From Rhipidocladum racemiflorum (lineage: Eukaryota; Streptophyta; Magnoliopsida; Poales; Poaceae), in NCBI GenBank assembly GCA_036346355.1, contig CM070592.1, forward strand, positions 37,035,693 through 37,099,692: a DNA stretch of 64,000 nt. The letters are read 5' to 3'. Below, one piece after another: positions 33,172-44,592 of the stretch; position 1 is the first letter of the stretch, and each line of letters starts with the position of its first letter. The notes under the pieces were generated by a model that was given only the letters and a program-made list of their open reading frames with translations, ran no database searches and was not told the DNA's origin. The translations under genes and the position numbers were made by a program.

Positions 33172-33352
33172 AGATGACTGAATGTCTGAAGATGACTGTA
33201 GCCGTAAAGCAATTGCCGAAAACGTATTTCAACAGTAGCGACTTGTAGTGGAGGAATCAAAGTAGAAGGTGTTCTTCTCTGTTCTTATTTGCCGCTTCGA
33301 AGGAAGCCCGATTCTCACGCCTAGGCAAGTTTGCGGCAAGGGGAACCTTACA
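33144..33352 (+). repeat. 3' LTR of the Gypsy element with internal deletion
   Basis: It matches the 5' LTR for about 125 bp, then lacks about 140-150 bp that the 5' LTR has (including its TATA-like box) and rejoins at TTCTTCTCTGTTCTTATTTG. It retains the true LTR end CCTTACA, next to the TGATT duplication. Confidence 0.85.
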
Positions 33353-33357
33353 TGATT

Positions 33358-34200
33358 GTACCCAGGTGTTAGCCTAACCATGTGATAGGTATTCCTTATT
33401 GGGTTTCTATTCCATCCCATGTATATTATCTGGTGTATTAATAATAATAATAATCTCTACCACTTAAGGTCTTTGTGGTGGTAGACTGGTAGTTCATTCT
33501 CCTCCTTCCTCGGCTTAACTCTGCCACGCACGTTGACAGGTGAGCCCTGCCTGTCAGTGTCACCTAGTGCGACCAGCCCACTTAGGGCATGTACAACGTA
33601 TAGGCGGCAAATATCTACAGTATCTCTTCCTATCTTCTGTAGATAAAAGACAACTAATACAATGGATTGTCTATAATTGTCTTATACAATTAATAGAGTG
33701 TATATAATGGTATACACCATATAAAATTGTCTATAAGACCATTTGTTAAATAAATAGATATAATCTTTCTCTTTTTTCCTTCTCTCTTTATGTTAACTAA
33801 AGTACTATGTATTCATATTAACTAAAATACTATATATTTACAGATAGTCCTCCCTCTTCTACCTCGGTATCTCCTTCTGGACCCCCTTCTTTCGATCTCA
33901 CCAATCAAGAGGAGCTGGTAGAAAATTATGTACAAACGTAAAGAATTTGCATTGTCAGAATTGAAAATTTCCCGAATTGAAAATTTTCCGAATTTAAATA
34001 ATTTCCCGAATTGAAAATTATGTACAATTTGCATTGTCAGAATTATATAAAATAAATTTTTTGAATTATTAATTTAAATTTTTACAACTGGTAGAAAACT
34101 TGCTCCAGTAACTTGGTAAAAAGTTTCAAAAATTCTTGAAGAGATTAGACCCTTGAATTAAGTTGCCTAAGTTGGCTTAGACCAGAAATGTTAAACTAAA
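33358..34200. other. Old SCC3-distal flank and AT-rich repeats
   Basis: Starts with the DNA that originally continued the SCC3 3' flank. From about 33594 a GGGCATGTACAACG motif and repeated TTGTCTATAA/TATACAATT segments look like a decayed MITE. Near 33950-34070 GAATTGAAAATT and CCCGAATT motifs repeat. No gene is supported. Confidence 0.4.
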
Positions 34201-37200
34201 TATAAAATTACCTGACACGTGGGCCCGTTTAATTGCCCACCCATTTTTGATCCGTGTTACTGCTGGGTGGACCCCATGTCATTTCGGACCCGTTCCGCAG
34301 TCTCCCTCTCCTCTCTCGCTCTCTCATGTGGGGCCAGGGTCCAGCTGATAGGCAGCTTCTTCTCCATGTCGTTCCACACTTCTCTCTGCTGCCCTATCTC
34401 CGGCGAAAGATCTCACCGCAAACCACCTCGTTCTTTTGTCGGCTTCCCCGCCGCAATTCATGAACCTGAGACGAAATACTGCCACACCGCTGCCACCACA
34501 TTAAGCTCACCCATACCTTCGCCCTGTGCCGAGACCGAGAAAGCCCGAAGGTTTATGACCAGCTGCCACCCTTACTTTTTGTTCAAATGAGAACCCAACT
34601 CACCCACCAAATTATTCCCCTAAGCCCAAGCACAGCCCGAAGCAGTCTCTTCTTCCCCAAGACCGGCGGAATCCACACGAGCCCAATCTTCCACTATAGC
34701 CTAAATCTCTCAAATTCCCTTGAACCAGAACTAGCTTGTGACACCTAGGACCTATTCCGGCACTCAATCGAGACTAAGAACCCATGCAGAACTATCGCGA
34801 TGAACTCCCATTTTCACGGCCGCCATTCTTGCCGTCAGGTATATTTTGCTCACCTCCGAACCCAATTGAACCCGCACCTGAACTCACATGGTTGTGTTGA
34901 TGCCCGCGGAACCTTTGGTCGCCGGCCTTCAGCCCATTCTCGCCGCTGGCGAGCTTATCGACCACTTGCCTCTGTTCAGTGTGACCGATAGGCGGGACCC
35001 AGTTGGCAGCCGCTTGCGTTGCATTTGGCCGCTGCCAACTGGGGCCGACCGGTCAGTTGGCCACTTGCACAATCGGTCGCTGACTGGGCGGTCCCACGAG
35101 TCGACCATATCGTGCGTGTGTGTGAAACGCTCGAGCCAATGACCGATGGCCCAAAATGTTAGTGGCTGAGGGCCGTTTAAATAAGCTGCAAGCAAGCGCG
35201 AATTGTGGAAATACGCCTTCAGTTTAGTGACCTAACACTTATCGATGATATTTTTGTTTGTTTATAATTTAAATCTTTATATGTACATTACTTGAATCAT
35301 GTTTCCAATTATTAGGTGCCAAGCACGTGCTGTGACTAATCATAATAGTTTTTATAATATTAACGGCCTTGTCCTTTGAAACATTTTAAGATTATATATA
35401 TTCTCGGTATTTAGAAAACAAAATTATTTGTTTCAAGTTAAATTAATATTTATATTTTTGTTAATTGATTGATGTCAACTATTTTACACGTATTAGAAAA
35501 TTACCCCTTTCTTCTCTCTCTTTTCCTTTCCCTATTACTTTCTTTCCTTCTTATTTTATTTTCCTCCTTTGTATCTATCTTTCTGTCTTTTTTTTTTCTC
35601 TTCATTGCCCCCATCTTCGCTAGCTTCTTCCACTGGCTCTTCCCCTGCGGATCCAACTGACCTCCTAGCGCCGTCTTCCCCGCGCCGCCGGCTCGTCGGC
35701 CCATCTTCCCCGCGCCGCCAGTTGCCCCCACCGACACCAGCTAACCCCTTCGGCCTCCTCTCATGTGCATCTCCCTGCCACCGGTTTCTTCCCCTCCTTT
35801 GGCGTCGACCGCTACTATTCCGATCGGTTCCCCCACCGAATCTAGTGGATCTGGCCGTCCTCGAGCAAGGTAATCTCTTTCCCCTTCTTTTTCTCTACTC
35901 CTTTTCATTTTGTACTCATATGTTCTCTTCCTTTTTGCCCTAGGCCGGCTCCAGTGCTGTAACTTCGAGGGCTCCCCCAACTCCGTTGGCTCTGCCGCCC
36001 CCTTGGAGCCAGCGCCTACCCATCGCCGACGGCCTCAACTACGGCTCGGCCTCTTGCTATACCCCACATCTCCCCACCCTTAATCTAAGTCATCTTCTCA
36101 CACTCTTCTCAATCCCCTGCTAAGCGATTCTGCAAGTGGCCGAAATGATCATCTCTACTTTGTGTGTGCTACAATTGTCTTGGCCAATCGTAAATGAGAT
36201 CGTGGGTAATGCAATACTAAAGTATTTATTCTTGATGATTAAACTTGCTTGCTTTATTGTTTTAAATCTTTTGGTGCCGTGAGTTTGTGGCCTTTTGTGA
36301 AGTGCAGCTCTAGATTCCTATTTAGACTTTCTATGATGTGAGTTCATACTTTGGTAGACCTTGTTTATTGTGGGTGCTGAGAATGCTGATGTGAATGGCA
36401 TAACTGAACTGGTTGTCCATGTGTTTGATTTTTCTTTTAAAATTGGGCCTAGAAGTTGTAGTTAACCTGTTACATGCCGAAAAATGGGTGCATGCTCCTT
36501 TATATTACATGTTCTCATGTGATTTAAAGTAGGATCCCAGAAAAGGCCTCTTGGCATAGTCATTATTAAAAGTATGGGTAATTAGATGGTTTAGGGAACT
36601 AGCTAATGGGTGACCAACTTTGATGGTGTGCTAATCTTAGACAGGGGTGACATTCAATTACTTGTAACTTGGTAGAGCTATGCTTAGAACACAATATGCT
36701 TAATCTTGCATTAGATCCTTCATGAATCTATATATGGGGTGTCATTGAATCCATATGTAGTTTTCACTCATATTAAATGTTCAAGTTATTGTGTAGTGCT
36801 AATCAGACATATACTTTATTTAATGAGTGATTAGCATTTCCTTTTGCACTGAATCCCATTGAGATATTGAGACTAACATAAGTATATTGGATTCTATCGA
36901 GCTGTTGATGTGTATGAAATCCTGCAATGCTGAGTAATATTTGTGCCTACTATTTATATGCTCATACTTGTACTACCTTTACTGAATGATCGATTATGCT
37001 ATTCACTGAGGATTTTAGAATTTCTTAGTTACCTAGTTGGCTGTGGGTGTTATGATATTGCTAATTAGTCCGTGAAGAACGCACGGCACAACCTCCCGTG
37101 ACATCAAACTAATTTGAGACCAACTCTCCTTTAAATATTTTGTCTCAAGTTGATTTTGCTATTACTATGGTATGCCACTTATATGGTTGAAGTTGCAAAG

Positions 37201-38174
37201 TATGCGGGTGGTTACCTGTGGTTGTGATGATGAAATGAAAGGATGGTTGAGCCTTCAGTGGTGGCTGCTTATTTCTATTTGGGGTTTGATGGAGTTTCTT
37301 GGCCTTCTAGCTCCTGTTTTGATGTTGATCATTTGTGGTTTGCTCTGAAGTTGGCTTGTATGGGGGCTATACTCTAGGGGCCATGTACTTCTGGGAGCTC
37401 TACCTTGGAGACTTTGCTCTTGGCAATAGCTTGCTTTGTGTATGTGTTTTCTTGTATTTTGGGTGACAAACTGGGAAAGACTTTCTTTGTGACTCCCTGG
37501 ATGAAACTTGGCTAGTTTATATAGCCATGGTAATGGTGGTTCAATAGGGTTTGAATGGTTGCTTGGTCTTTGTGACTGGATTGATTGCTCATTCATTAAC
37601 TCTTGTCATTGCATTGATCTTGGTGTTTGTGGTCTATGGCCAGCTGGCTTGCTCTAGAGATTTCGGCTGGGGATTGCCTTATCATAGTACTCCATGGTTT
37701 CATGCTTATCTCTACTAATGTGAAGGGTTTTACCATGGAGACTTACTTTTTACCGTACGATATTTTTAATATACGCATGTCTACGGTTAAATTCACAGGT
37801 TTCTATATTGTTGAGTGATGAAACCCATAATCGTGAGAGGTGCCGATTCAGCTCCGGATGAATTTGGTATATCAGTACACGATAATATTTTACTTATCTT
37901 TTACTAATTCCATTCCATCTACCTTTCAACCGAGAAATCTCTTAAAAAGGTAATTAAATTCAGGATAAATTTAGAATGAATCAATTAAAGCTCCGGATGA
38001 ATCTGGTATATCAGTACACGATAATATTTTACTTATCTTTTACTAATTCCATTCCATCTACCTTTCAACCGAGAAATCTCTTAAAAAGGTAATTAAATTC
38101 AGGATAAATTTAGAATGAATCAATTAAATATTTTAAAATTTTCTTTTTAGTCTATTAAATTTTGGGATGTTACA
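34201..38174 (+). mobile_element. LTR-like region ending TGTTACA
   Basis: The right boundary GGGATGTTACA at 38174 has the look of a Gypsy LTR end, like the GGGGTGTTACA end at 12484. The interior has pyrimidine-rich leader-like stretches (34290-34720 and 35500-36120), a possible intron (GGTAATCTC near 35869 to CCCTAGG near 35944), then a long AT-rich part without domains. I could not find the left terminus or a matching duplication of the right flank ATGAA. The block may combine more than one element, so the left limit is arbitrary. Confidence 0.4.
37850..38127 (+). repeat. 139-bp tandem duplication
   Basis: Two adjacent copies, starting AGCTCCGGATGAAT at 37850 and 37989, differ by about one base (ATTTGG versus ATCTGG). 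They sit about 50 bp before the LTR-like terminus. The near identity points to a very recent duplication or possibly an assembly artefact. Confidence 0.92.
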
Positions 38175-38175
38175 A

Positions 38176-38324
38176 TGAAACACTGGACTAGAGGGCTAAA
38201 GCAGCTGGTTCAGAATTCAGACTTTAGATGGATAAGATATTAAAACAAATGGCGAAGGGGAATGCTAGGGTTGAGCTAAACCAGCGAAAGGGCTGGCGCT
38301 GGGCTACTTGGAACATCCCTATGA
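38176..38324 (-). other. 3' flank of the dsRBD gene
   Basis: About 150 bp between the stop codon and the LTR-like terminus at 38174. It presumably holds part of the 3' untranslated region. The LTR may supply or disturb the transcript end. Confidence 0.4.
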
Positions 38325-41118
38325 TTAGTTCACATGCCCATGGTGCTTAAGGTACCACAATGCCCCTTGAGCGGCATGTTCCATGGCAGCTTTCTTCCGA
38401 TGTTTGGGTTCATTGAAGCTCTCCACAACAGAGCCTTTGCTTGTGTCCACATAGACCGTCACCTTGCATGTGAATCTGCAGAGTTTAGTTTTCACAACAT
38501 CAGATACGCTCATTTTTAGTTTTAAAACGAGTATAGTTTACGATCTTAAGCACTAAAAATAGTATCCATTAAAGGGAAAAGTGACAGAAGTACTGACTGC
38601 TCGGGCTTAAAGGTATCTGCAAATAAGACGGCGAATGCTATGCATTTACTATGCGAAAGTGCTGACTTGCATGTTATGCATTTACTAAACAACAGATGAG
38701 TCCGCTAACCACATTGAGGTACTTCAACTTGAAGGGCGCTACACAAGAAGTTACAGATCGGCATAGCAAGACAAATTATGAAAGTTATATAAACACAAGG
38801 GTGCAACCTTGCAGGTAGGCATAGCAAGCTAATTAACTATTTTTGCGATTCAAATCCTAGATAGTGGGGCAATGCTAACACACATACTCACATACCCCGC
38901 CATAACTTCTTGAAGCAAAAAAAAAAAAAAACATTTTACTTCGGGACTAGCAACTTCAGCATTTTTAATTGCTAAATGGCTGCCAACTGATTTGTGAAAG
39001 CAATTTAGTTCCATTTCTCAGTTATACTATACTAAATATACTATAATTGGTCGAATTTTGAAACAATGATGCTTTCTCTTTCCCATTTTTGCGTAATCAA
39101 CACACATGCTTTATTACTACACACATGCTTATTGCTAGCCTATACTTATTAAACTACAGAAAACTTCCCACATAATTTAGACTTCTGGTGTACTTTTGAG
39201 TGTGCATTCGATGCAATTGGGTTGATTTTCAATAGCATTACCAATAATCACAATCCTTCTTTTGCTTACAATATATTTATCAACAATGAACTGTACCATT
39301 AAAAAAATCTTGTATACATTATCCAATTTTTCAAATAATACTACAAGACCTACCAGAATTGTAATCGGGTTATCATCTTTCCATGTTGTACCTGGATGGT
39401 CGAATAGCACAAGTGTTCAAAGAACACTAAGGGCATGTAAAATGATAGGTAGTTAAGTACAAGAAAAATTACGGTTGAGAAAAGAAGGCAAGCTCTAGTG
39501 GCTTTGCCTATGATAGGATGGATGTTATCACATTTGCGGTATATAATGTACAATAGTGCTATATGTGTTGAAAGTGCATAAAAGACTAAATTAGATGTTC
39601 ACAAATCAATAGGAAAACTTACAATTTATTATGGGGAGGTCCTTGTTCTTCAAATTCATACAATGGATCCTTCCAACCAATTGCACTGCAGATTGCATTC
39701 AGCCTCGGCCTTGCTGCTGGTTCTTTGCTTTTACTGCCTATGAATTTTAACAAAGCCAATAACTTATGAAAACAACAATTTACCTTCGAATATCAGGCTA
39801 AGGAAGAATCAATAACACCTATGCATATAATGCCTAGTCATATCAAATACTGCATCCATTACTCCATACCCTAACTTACGTCTAAAATATTATATTTTGA
39901 TTGATAATTAATTACAACATTCTTGAATTGAACATTGAGATGAGACTATTAAACTCCTTAACTGCATGAAGTGTTTAAACTACAGTAATTTTGTTCAACC
40001 TGAAAATACATGTCTATGGAGTTTGGATGAGATTTGCCCAACACCATATACTGGTATACTTCATCTCAAGAAAGTACACCACGTACTACATAATTTGTCA
40101 AGGAACTGTTAATGCTATGCATAATATGAAGAACCACTCAGAAGGATATGAAAAGCAAGCTCACATACTATCTATATTCTGTATTAATGGTTTAAAATCG
40201 CATATCGTTAAAATAAGGAGTTACAAGTGAACTACCAAAATCTCTTTATTGAGTTATATTTTGTGGACTAGTATCTAAGAAAACTTTATTTTAGTGTCAT
40301 GTTCATGTTATTTTGTCTCAATGCCATATCCACGTTGCTTTCTTCTCATGTTTGGCTTATCCTAACCATTTAAGCCAATCTATCTAATAATAGGCATATA
40401 CAAATGAGCAAGTTATAGGACGGTTTGATGCCTCCTTATTTATTTATGTATCAATGTTGTTGTTCAAACTTCAAAGTCTACATGTAATACATAGAAATCT
40501 AACTTTTTGCCTAACCCAATCACACATTCTAGTTACAACTAGTTGTCCATCTTATTCAACATGTTAGAATTTAAGCCATAGTTTAGTACATTCAACAGTC
40601 TACGTACATAGTAAAAGTTTTTTCTGAATCCTAACTGAGGAGCCGTAAAGATTTTTTTTTTCTTATTTCCGAAATTAGTATGGAATGCAAAACAGACTAA
40701 CACAGTGGCTAAAAATATCAGGAGATGGTAAATGAAAGCAAAATCGGAATTTGAGATACCATGAACACCCTTACTGAAATTATTTCCTTCATTAGTGAGC
40801 CTCTTGTCCACAGAAACTTCAAGTGAAAGAACACCATGCCCTTTGTTCTCCTTCTCCATGGAAGGATTTTCAATTTCTTGTGATTGGCCAATGGAACCTG
40901 AAAGTTTGGGCCTTTTGCACTTGGGTAACAAATACTGCAAGGAAAAATATTGTCACCATCAGAATCCAGACACATATTTGATCAAAGTGAGGAAAGAATA
41001 AAGAAAGACAAGCATGTTGCTGTTGTATTCAGAAGGAAGATGGAAAAGAAACGGAGATTTGGCCATTTCTTACCTTTTCTTCTTCCAACTTCACTTCCTG
41101 GCTCTCGGGAGGTGCCAT
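38325..41118 (-). CDS. Small single-dsRBD protein (161 residues)
   Basis: Four exons join in phase on the minus strand: 41118-41074, 40934-40760, 39737-39623 and 38475-38325, with GT-AG borders and a TAA stop. Residues 20-26 (KCKRPKL) could be a nuclear signal. A single double-stranded-RNA-binding domain spans about 83-158: helix 1 (RPRLNAICSAIGW), the loop residues GPPH at 106-109, the strand FTCKVTVYV, and the helix 2 contact motif KKAA at 139-142 followed by HAAQGALWYLK. The RNA-contact residues look intact. The domain resembles the last dsRBD of Dicer-like enzymes and of single-dsRBD plant proteins such as DRB7 or RTL1, so a role in small-RNA or dsRNA metabolism is likely but inferred. 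No RNase III domain is present. The frame is open a little upstream of the chosen ATG, so a further 5' exon cannot be excluded. Confidence 0.78.
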
Positions 41119-41141
41119 AACCACCAAATGGATACGAGTCA

Positions 41142-42482
41142 CCTTAACAAAATTATTGGTAATTTGGTATTATTATTATGAAAAAAGTGTCTTGAACATA
41201 GAACAGTAAAGTGGTAAATAGAACAGGAGCATTTTTCTAATGAGAATTTACCCAAAAACCTCCTTTATTATAGAAATTGTTTACTGAGACAGAGAATCAA
41301 ACTTCATTACAGTGAAAGATACATCATCCACGAAGACTAGGGTAACGGCACATTCACTAGCAACTGGTCCAGACCTATTGCTCCAGAAAGCGTATACTCC
41401 AAGTAACCATAGTCTTGTATAAAATACAGGATGTATAACACTCAGTAAAGTCACCAAAAACATGTACACAACTAATGATATAATTTACCACACTGCTGCT
41501 CAATTATCACCGTGAAGTATGGTTACTGTCATAATGTCCTTTTGGCCTGTCATGTATTAACAAAACTAATACAAACTTTTTTCTTCAGAATGTTGGGAAA
41601 GTTTTCGACGATTTCACAAAATGAACACACCTTCGTAAAAACATATACACAAAATTTGAAGGTGTTATGGTGAGCTCATGAAACACATGAATAAAAAGGG
41701 GGTAATATAGTAATGATCGTGTTGTGGACTACTACTATTAGTAGTGAAGAGAAAACAAAATTGCCCTAACTATAAATGCCAAAATGACACCTATACCATA
41801 CAATCAACCGTTTGTGATCTGTATGGATTGAACCGTTATAAGCCAGCTGTCGAACAAAAAAGTAAATAACCAAGTGATAAAATGGGCGCCAACCTCACCA
41901 TTGTCATGCGCTTGTGGATTACATACCATTGAATTTAGAACATTACCAATGATCAACCTTACATTCTTCATGCTGGTTGTAGAATAAATCCTACTTGTGG
42001 TAATATAGCATGAAATTATTCTCAATCTTTAACCCCTAAACCCTAACCCCAATTTTTCTAGTCTAGAAACCATCGAAACTCTCTGCTCACTGTTTTATGT
42101 CAATCATGGTCAGTACACTAAAGATGACGAAAATTGATCAAATCCTAATTACGAGATTTATCATGATCTATAAGAAATTAACCAATCAAACTTTTCAGAT
42201 CAAATGATCAATGACTTGATGTCCTAAAAAGGTTTGAATGGATCACATCAAAATTATATATCACAGTGAAATAATAAATCAATCTATAAATCAAAACAAC
42301 ATGCAATAGCAAATCATTCCGTTTTTTCTGCCGAAAAACTAACTGTGCTTTTCACGGGAAAGCACACCGTTAATTCCCGTGGCAGACAAGGGAAAAAAAA
42401 AATCCCGGAGAAGACGAGCTTTTCACGGGAAGAAGACAAGAATACATGAGAAGACGAGGAAGCCGATCGATGAGGAGCCTAC
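41142..42482 (-). other. Probable 5' intron of the dsRBD gene
   Basis: The region between the first coding exon and a likely 5' UTR exon. It holds a minus frame at 41281-41469 that I cannot join in phase to the next exon, a Copia LTR fragment, and a short telomere-like CCCTAAACCCTAACCCC near 42035-42051. No separate gene is supported. Confidence 0.35.
42115..42262 (-). mobile_element. Copia-type LTR fragment, same family as the solo LTR at 7134
   Basis: The reverse complement shares AAAAGTTTGATTGG and TTAATTTCTTATA, and flanking phrases (GATTTGAT near the start, TTTGATCAATT/TTTAATCAATT near the end), with 8285-8405. It is a diverged partial copy in the opposite orientation, lying in the presumed intron of the dsRBD gene. 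Confidence 0.65.
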
Positions 42483-42700
42483 CCACAATGGAATGTACGA
42501 CACCGCGATGCTTTTAGAGGCAGTGAGAGAAGCGGCCGGCGACGGAGAGGAGTAGGATGCGTTTGGGGCCGTGCCGGCGGTCGGGTTTGCTCGGCGACGC
42601 CGGCCACAAAGCACAGGCTAGAAGGCGAATTAGAGAGAGAGGGGACGGTACCGGCAGTGAAACGAACTCCACGTCCTGCGCGCTTACAGCACGCACATAT
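42483..42700 (-). promoter_or_regulatory. Possible 5' UTR exon and promoter of the dsRBD gene
   Basis: Read on the minus strand, a CT-rich start (CCCCTCTCTCTCTAATTCGCC) leads into GC-rich sequence and ends at a good donor (TGTGG then GTAGGCTCC, plus 42482/42483). This is how many grass genes begin, with a non-coding first exon. Only the composition and the donor support this; transcription is not shown. Confidence 0.35.
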
Positions 42701-42842
42701 ATTAATGCTTCGTTGTTTGACTGTTCGCTTCCTGGTTTGCCGGATACCGTTTCGATCCGGTAAATACCCTCTTCTGACAACCTATAATTATTCGGTATAT
42801 ATGGTCAATTAAGATCAAGGCAAACTTGTGCGCCTGAGACGT

Positions 42843-44040
42843 CTGAGGTGCAGTTGATCTAAAGGGGAAGGCTGTGGAAAATGACAAGATAGATCAAGCC
42901 GCACTTGCAATGATATATCAATCGGTACCAGATTCGATGCTGCATCAGCTCATCAGAAAGGAGACAACACGTGAAGCATGGATACGCTTCAGAAGATGCA
43001 CGTGGGAGTTGACCGCGTGAAGGAGGTACGACTACAGAATCTCCAGAACGAATTTTAGAATCTCCAGATGGGAGAAAACCAGTCGATGGGCGAGTTTGCA
43101 GGCAAGCTTACTTCATTGTATAACAAGATTACTTATCTCGATGACAAGATGGAGGAATATGTGGCAGTGAAGAAATAGCTACGCGTGTTACCATAAAAGT
43201 TCGTACCTGTCATCACCACGCTCATGTACTCCCCTAATCTAAGGAACATGAAAATTCAGGAGATCACTGGTTTACTCAAGGTGCATGAGGAACTACTGAA
43301 AGGGTATAAGTCCCGAAATGATCAATCTCATAACGAACAATTGTTGCTGTTAAAGGGAGATACTAAAAGTGGTGGAAAACAATTCCACAAGGAACCATGG
43401 ACCAAATACGGTCATGGATCATCAAGTTACCGAGATGGCGCAAGGAAATGCGAAAAATATGTCACTATGCGGCGGAGTGTCACAATCATAAAGTGCTTCA
43501 ACTGTGGCAAGTATGGGCACTATGCTTCAGATTGCAGGAACAAGAACAAGAACGAGGATGTGAACCTCATCCAAGGTGGTGAAGACAACGAACCGACTCT
43601 GCTCCTTTCATTGTGCAAAGAAGAGAAGCTGAACATACTGATGTTGAAAGAGGAGAACGTAGTTCCTAAATTACGCATGGAGGAAGATTGCCACGATTAC
43701 ACTAAGATGTGGTATTTGGATAATGGAGCTTGACGAGGAAATTTCAGGTAAAGTCAAGTTTGGCGATGGTTCAATGGTGGAGATAAAAGGCAAATGGAAA
43801 ATGCTGGTACAATGCAAGAACGGCGATTAGAGGCTGTTTTCTGAAATTTATTATATACCGAGATTGAGTAACAACATACTTAGTCTTGGGCAATTGGTAG
43901 AAGAAGAGTGCAGGGTGGAGCTGTAGGCGGAGTTCTTGCGTATTTATGACAAGAACAAAGATCTGTTGATGAAGGTCACGAGATCACCAAACCAGTTGTA
44001 CAAGATTTCTCTGAAAGCTTGTAAGCAGGTTTGTCGTGAG
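42843..44040 (+). pseudogene. Copia gag and protease-adjacent relic
   Basis: The opening reads NDKIDQAALAMIYQSVPDSM then LIRKETTREAW, a Copia gag. A frameshift follows, then FAGKLTSLYNKITYLDDKM and a complete zinc knuckle CFNCGKYGHYASDC (43494-43535). The protease start WYLDNGA has D-N-G instead of the usual D-T-G or D-S-G and is followed at once by a stop. Further on, VKFGDGSMVEIKGK and LSNNILSLGQLVEEE belong to the gag-pre-integrase region. Several stops interrupt it. It belongs to the same broad Copia group as the relic at 13970-15342 but in opposite orientation. No integrase or RT follows. Confidence 0.88.
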
Positions 44041-44476
44041 GCTGAAAAGTTAGGGAAGGAGAGGTCCCAAGTGGATGCGTCGGGTGCAACGTTTAGTGTT
44101 GGCTCAAACGCGACTTTGGAGATGGCGCAAGGAAATGTGTGTGAAGCAAAGCAGGTTATTGTCGTTGTGCAATGTGACGGTAAGCTCGGGCGCAGCGCTA
44201 TGGTCAACGGCGCGCGGGCGAGGCATTCAGCGAGGAGTTGTCCCCGTGAAGGAGGCATCGCATAGCAATATCAGAAGAAATCGGTGTTCTAGCAGAGTGG
44301 AAAAAAGGTTGACGGAGAGAAGTTGGTCGCTAAGTAGTGTGATGCAAGAAAAGAACAGAACAACCATAGCAAATTGGAGGCAACTACCAGGGGATGAGAC
44401 GGGGGACGAGGCGATGTTGAACGAGCAACAACAACAAGTAAGATGAGAGAGAAGATTGGCATGATCAAAAAAGGCA
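44041..44476. other. Junction between Copia relic and telomere-like array
   Basis: A continuation in the same orientation that I cannot assign to a domain. An open frame of 109 codons (43936-44265) overlaps the end of the Copia relic and then loses similarity. The telomere-like repeats start at about 44477. Confidence 0.35.
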
Positions 44477-44592
44477 GTTAACCCTAAACAACAAACCTAA
44501 AAACCCTAACTGTAAACCCTAAGCCTAAACCCTATACACTAAAGCATAGCCTAAACCCTGAAACCTAAAACCCCATCCCTAAAGCCTAAACC

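Larger units (their letters stand above)
27298..33352 (+). mobile_element. Chromodomain Gypsy retrotransposon, internally deleted
   Basis: The 5' LTR begins TGTTACAACTGTCGG at 27298 and the 3' LTR begins with the same bases at 33144, closing with CCTTACA at 33352. TGATT flanks the element at 27293-27297 and 33353-33357. A G-rich polypurine tract (33131-33140) precedes the 3' LTR. Internal sequence runs directly from the 5' LTR (about 27577) into the end of RNase H and the integrase zinc region, so the LTR tail, primer-binding site, gag, protease and RT are deleted. A second element is inserted at 27700-31839. Confidence 0.9.

Noticed and set aside
34739..38174. TGTGACACC at 34739 as the exact start of the LTR ending at 38174
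   Set aside because: The five bases before it do not match the right flank ATGAA, so the pairing is not supported.
38325..39737. dsRBD exons as only a dead 3' piece of a Dicer-like gene
   Set aside because: Possible by similarity, but four exons join cleanly with an upstream ATG and no stop, and no RNase III exons are present in the window; kept as a gene with this alternative noted.
41281..41469. Extra exon of the dsRBD gene
   Set aside because: The frame has plausible splice borders but joining it to the next exon gives an immediate stop, and the residues match no domain I recognise.
41725..41746. TAGTAGTG as the missing right end of the CACTA element
   Set aside because: It is part of a local ACTACTACTATTAGTAGTG palindrome over 30 kb away, without subterminal ACCGGT repeats.
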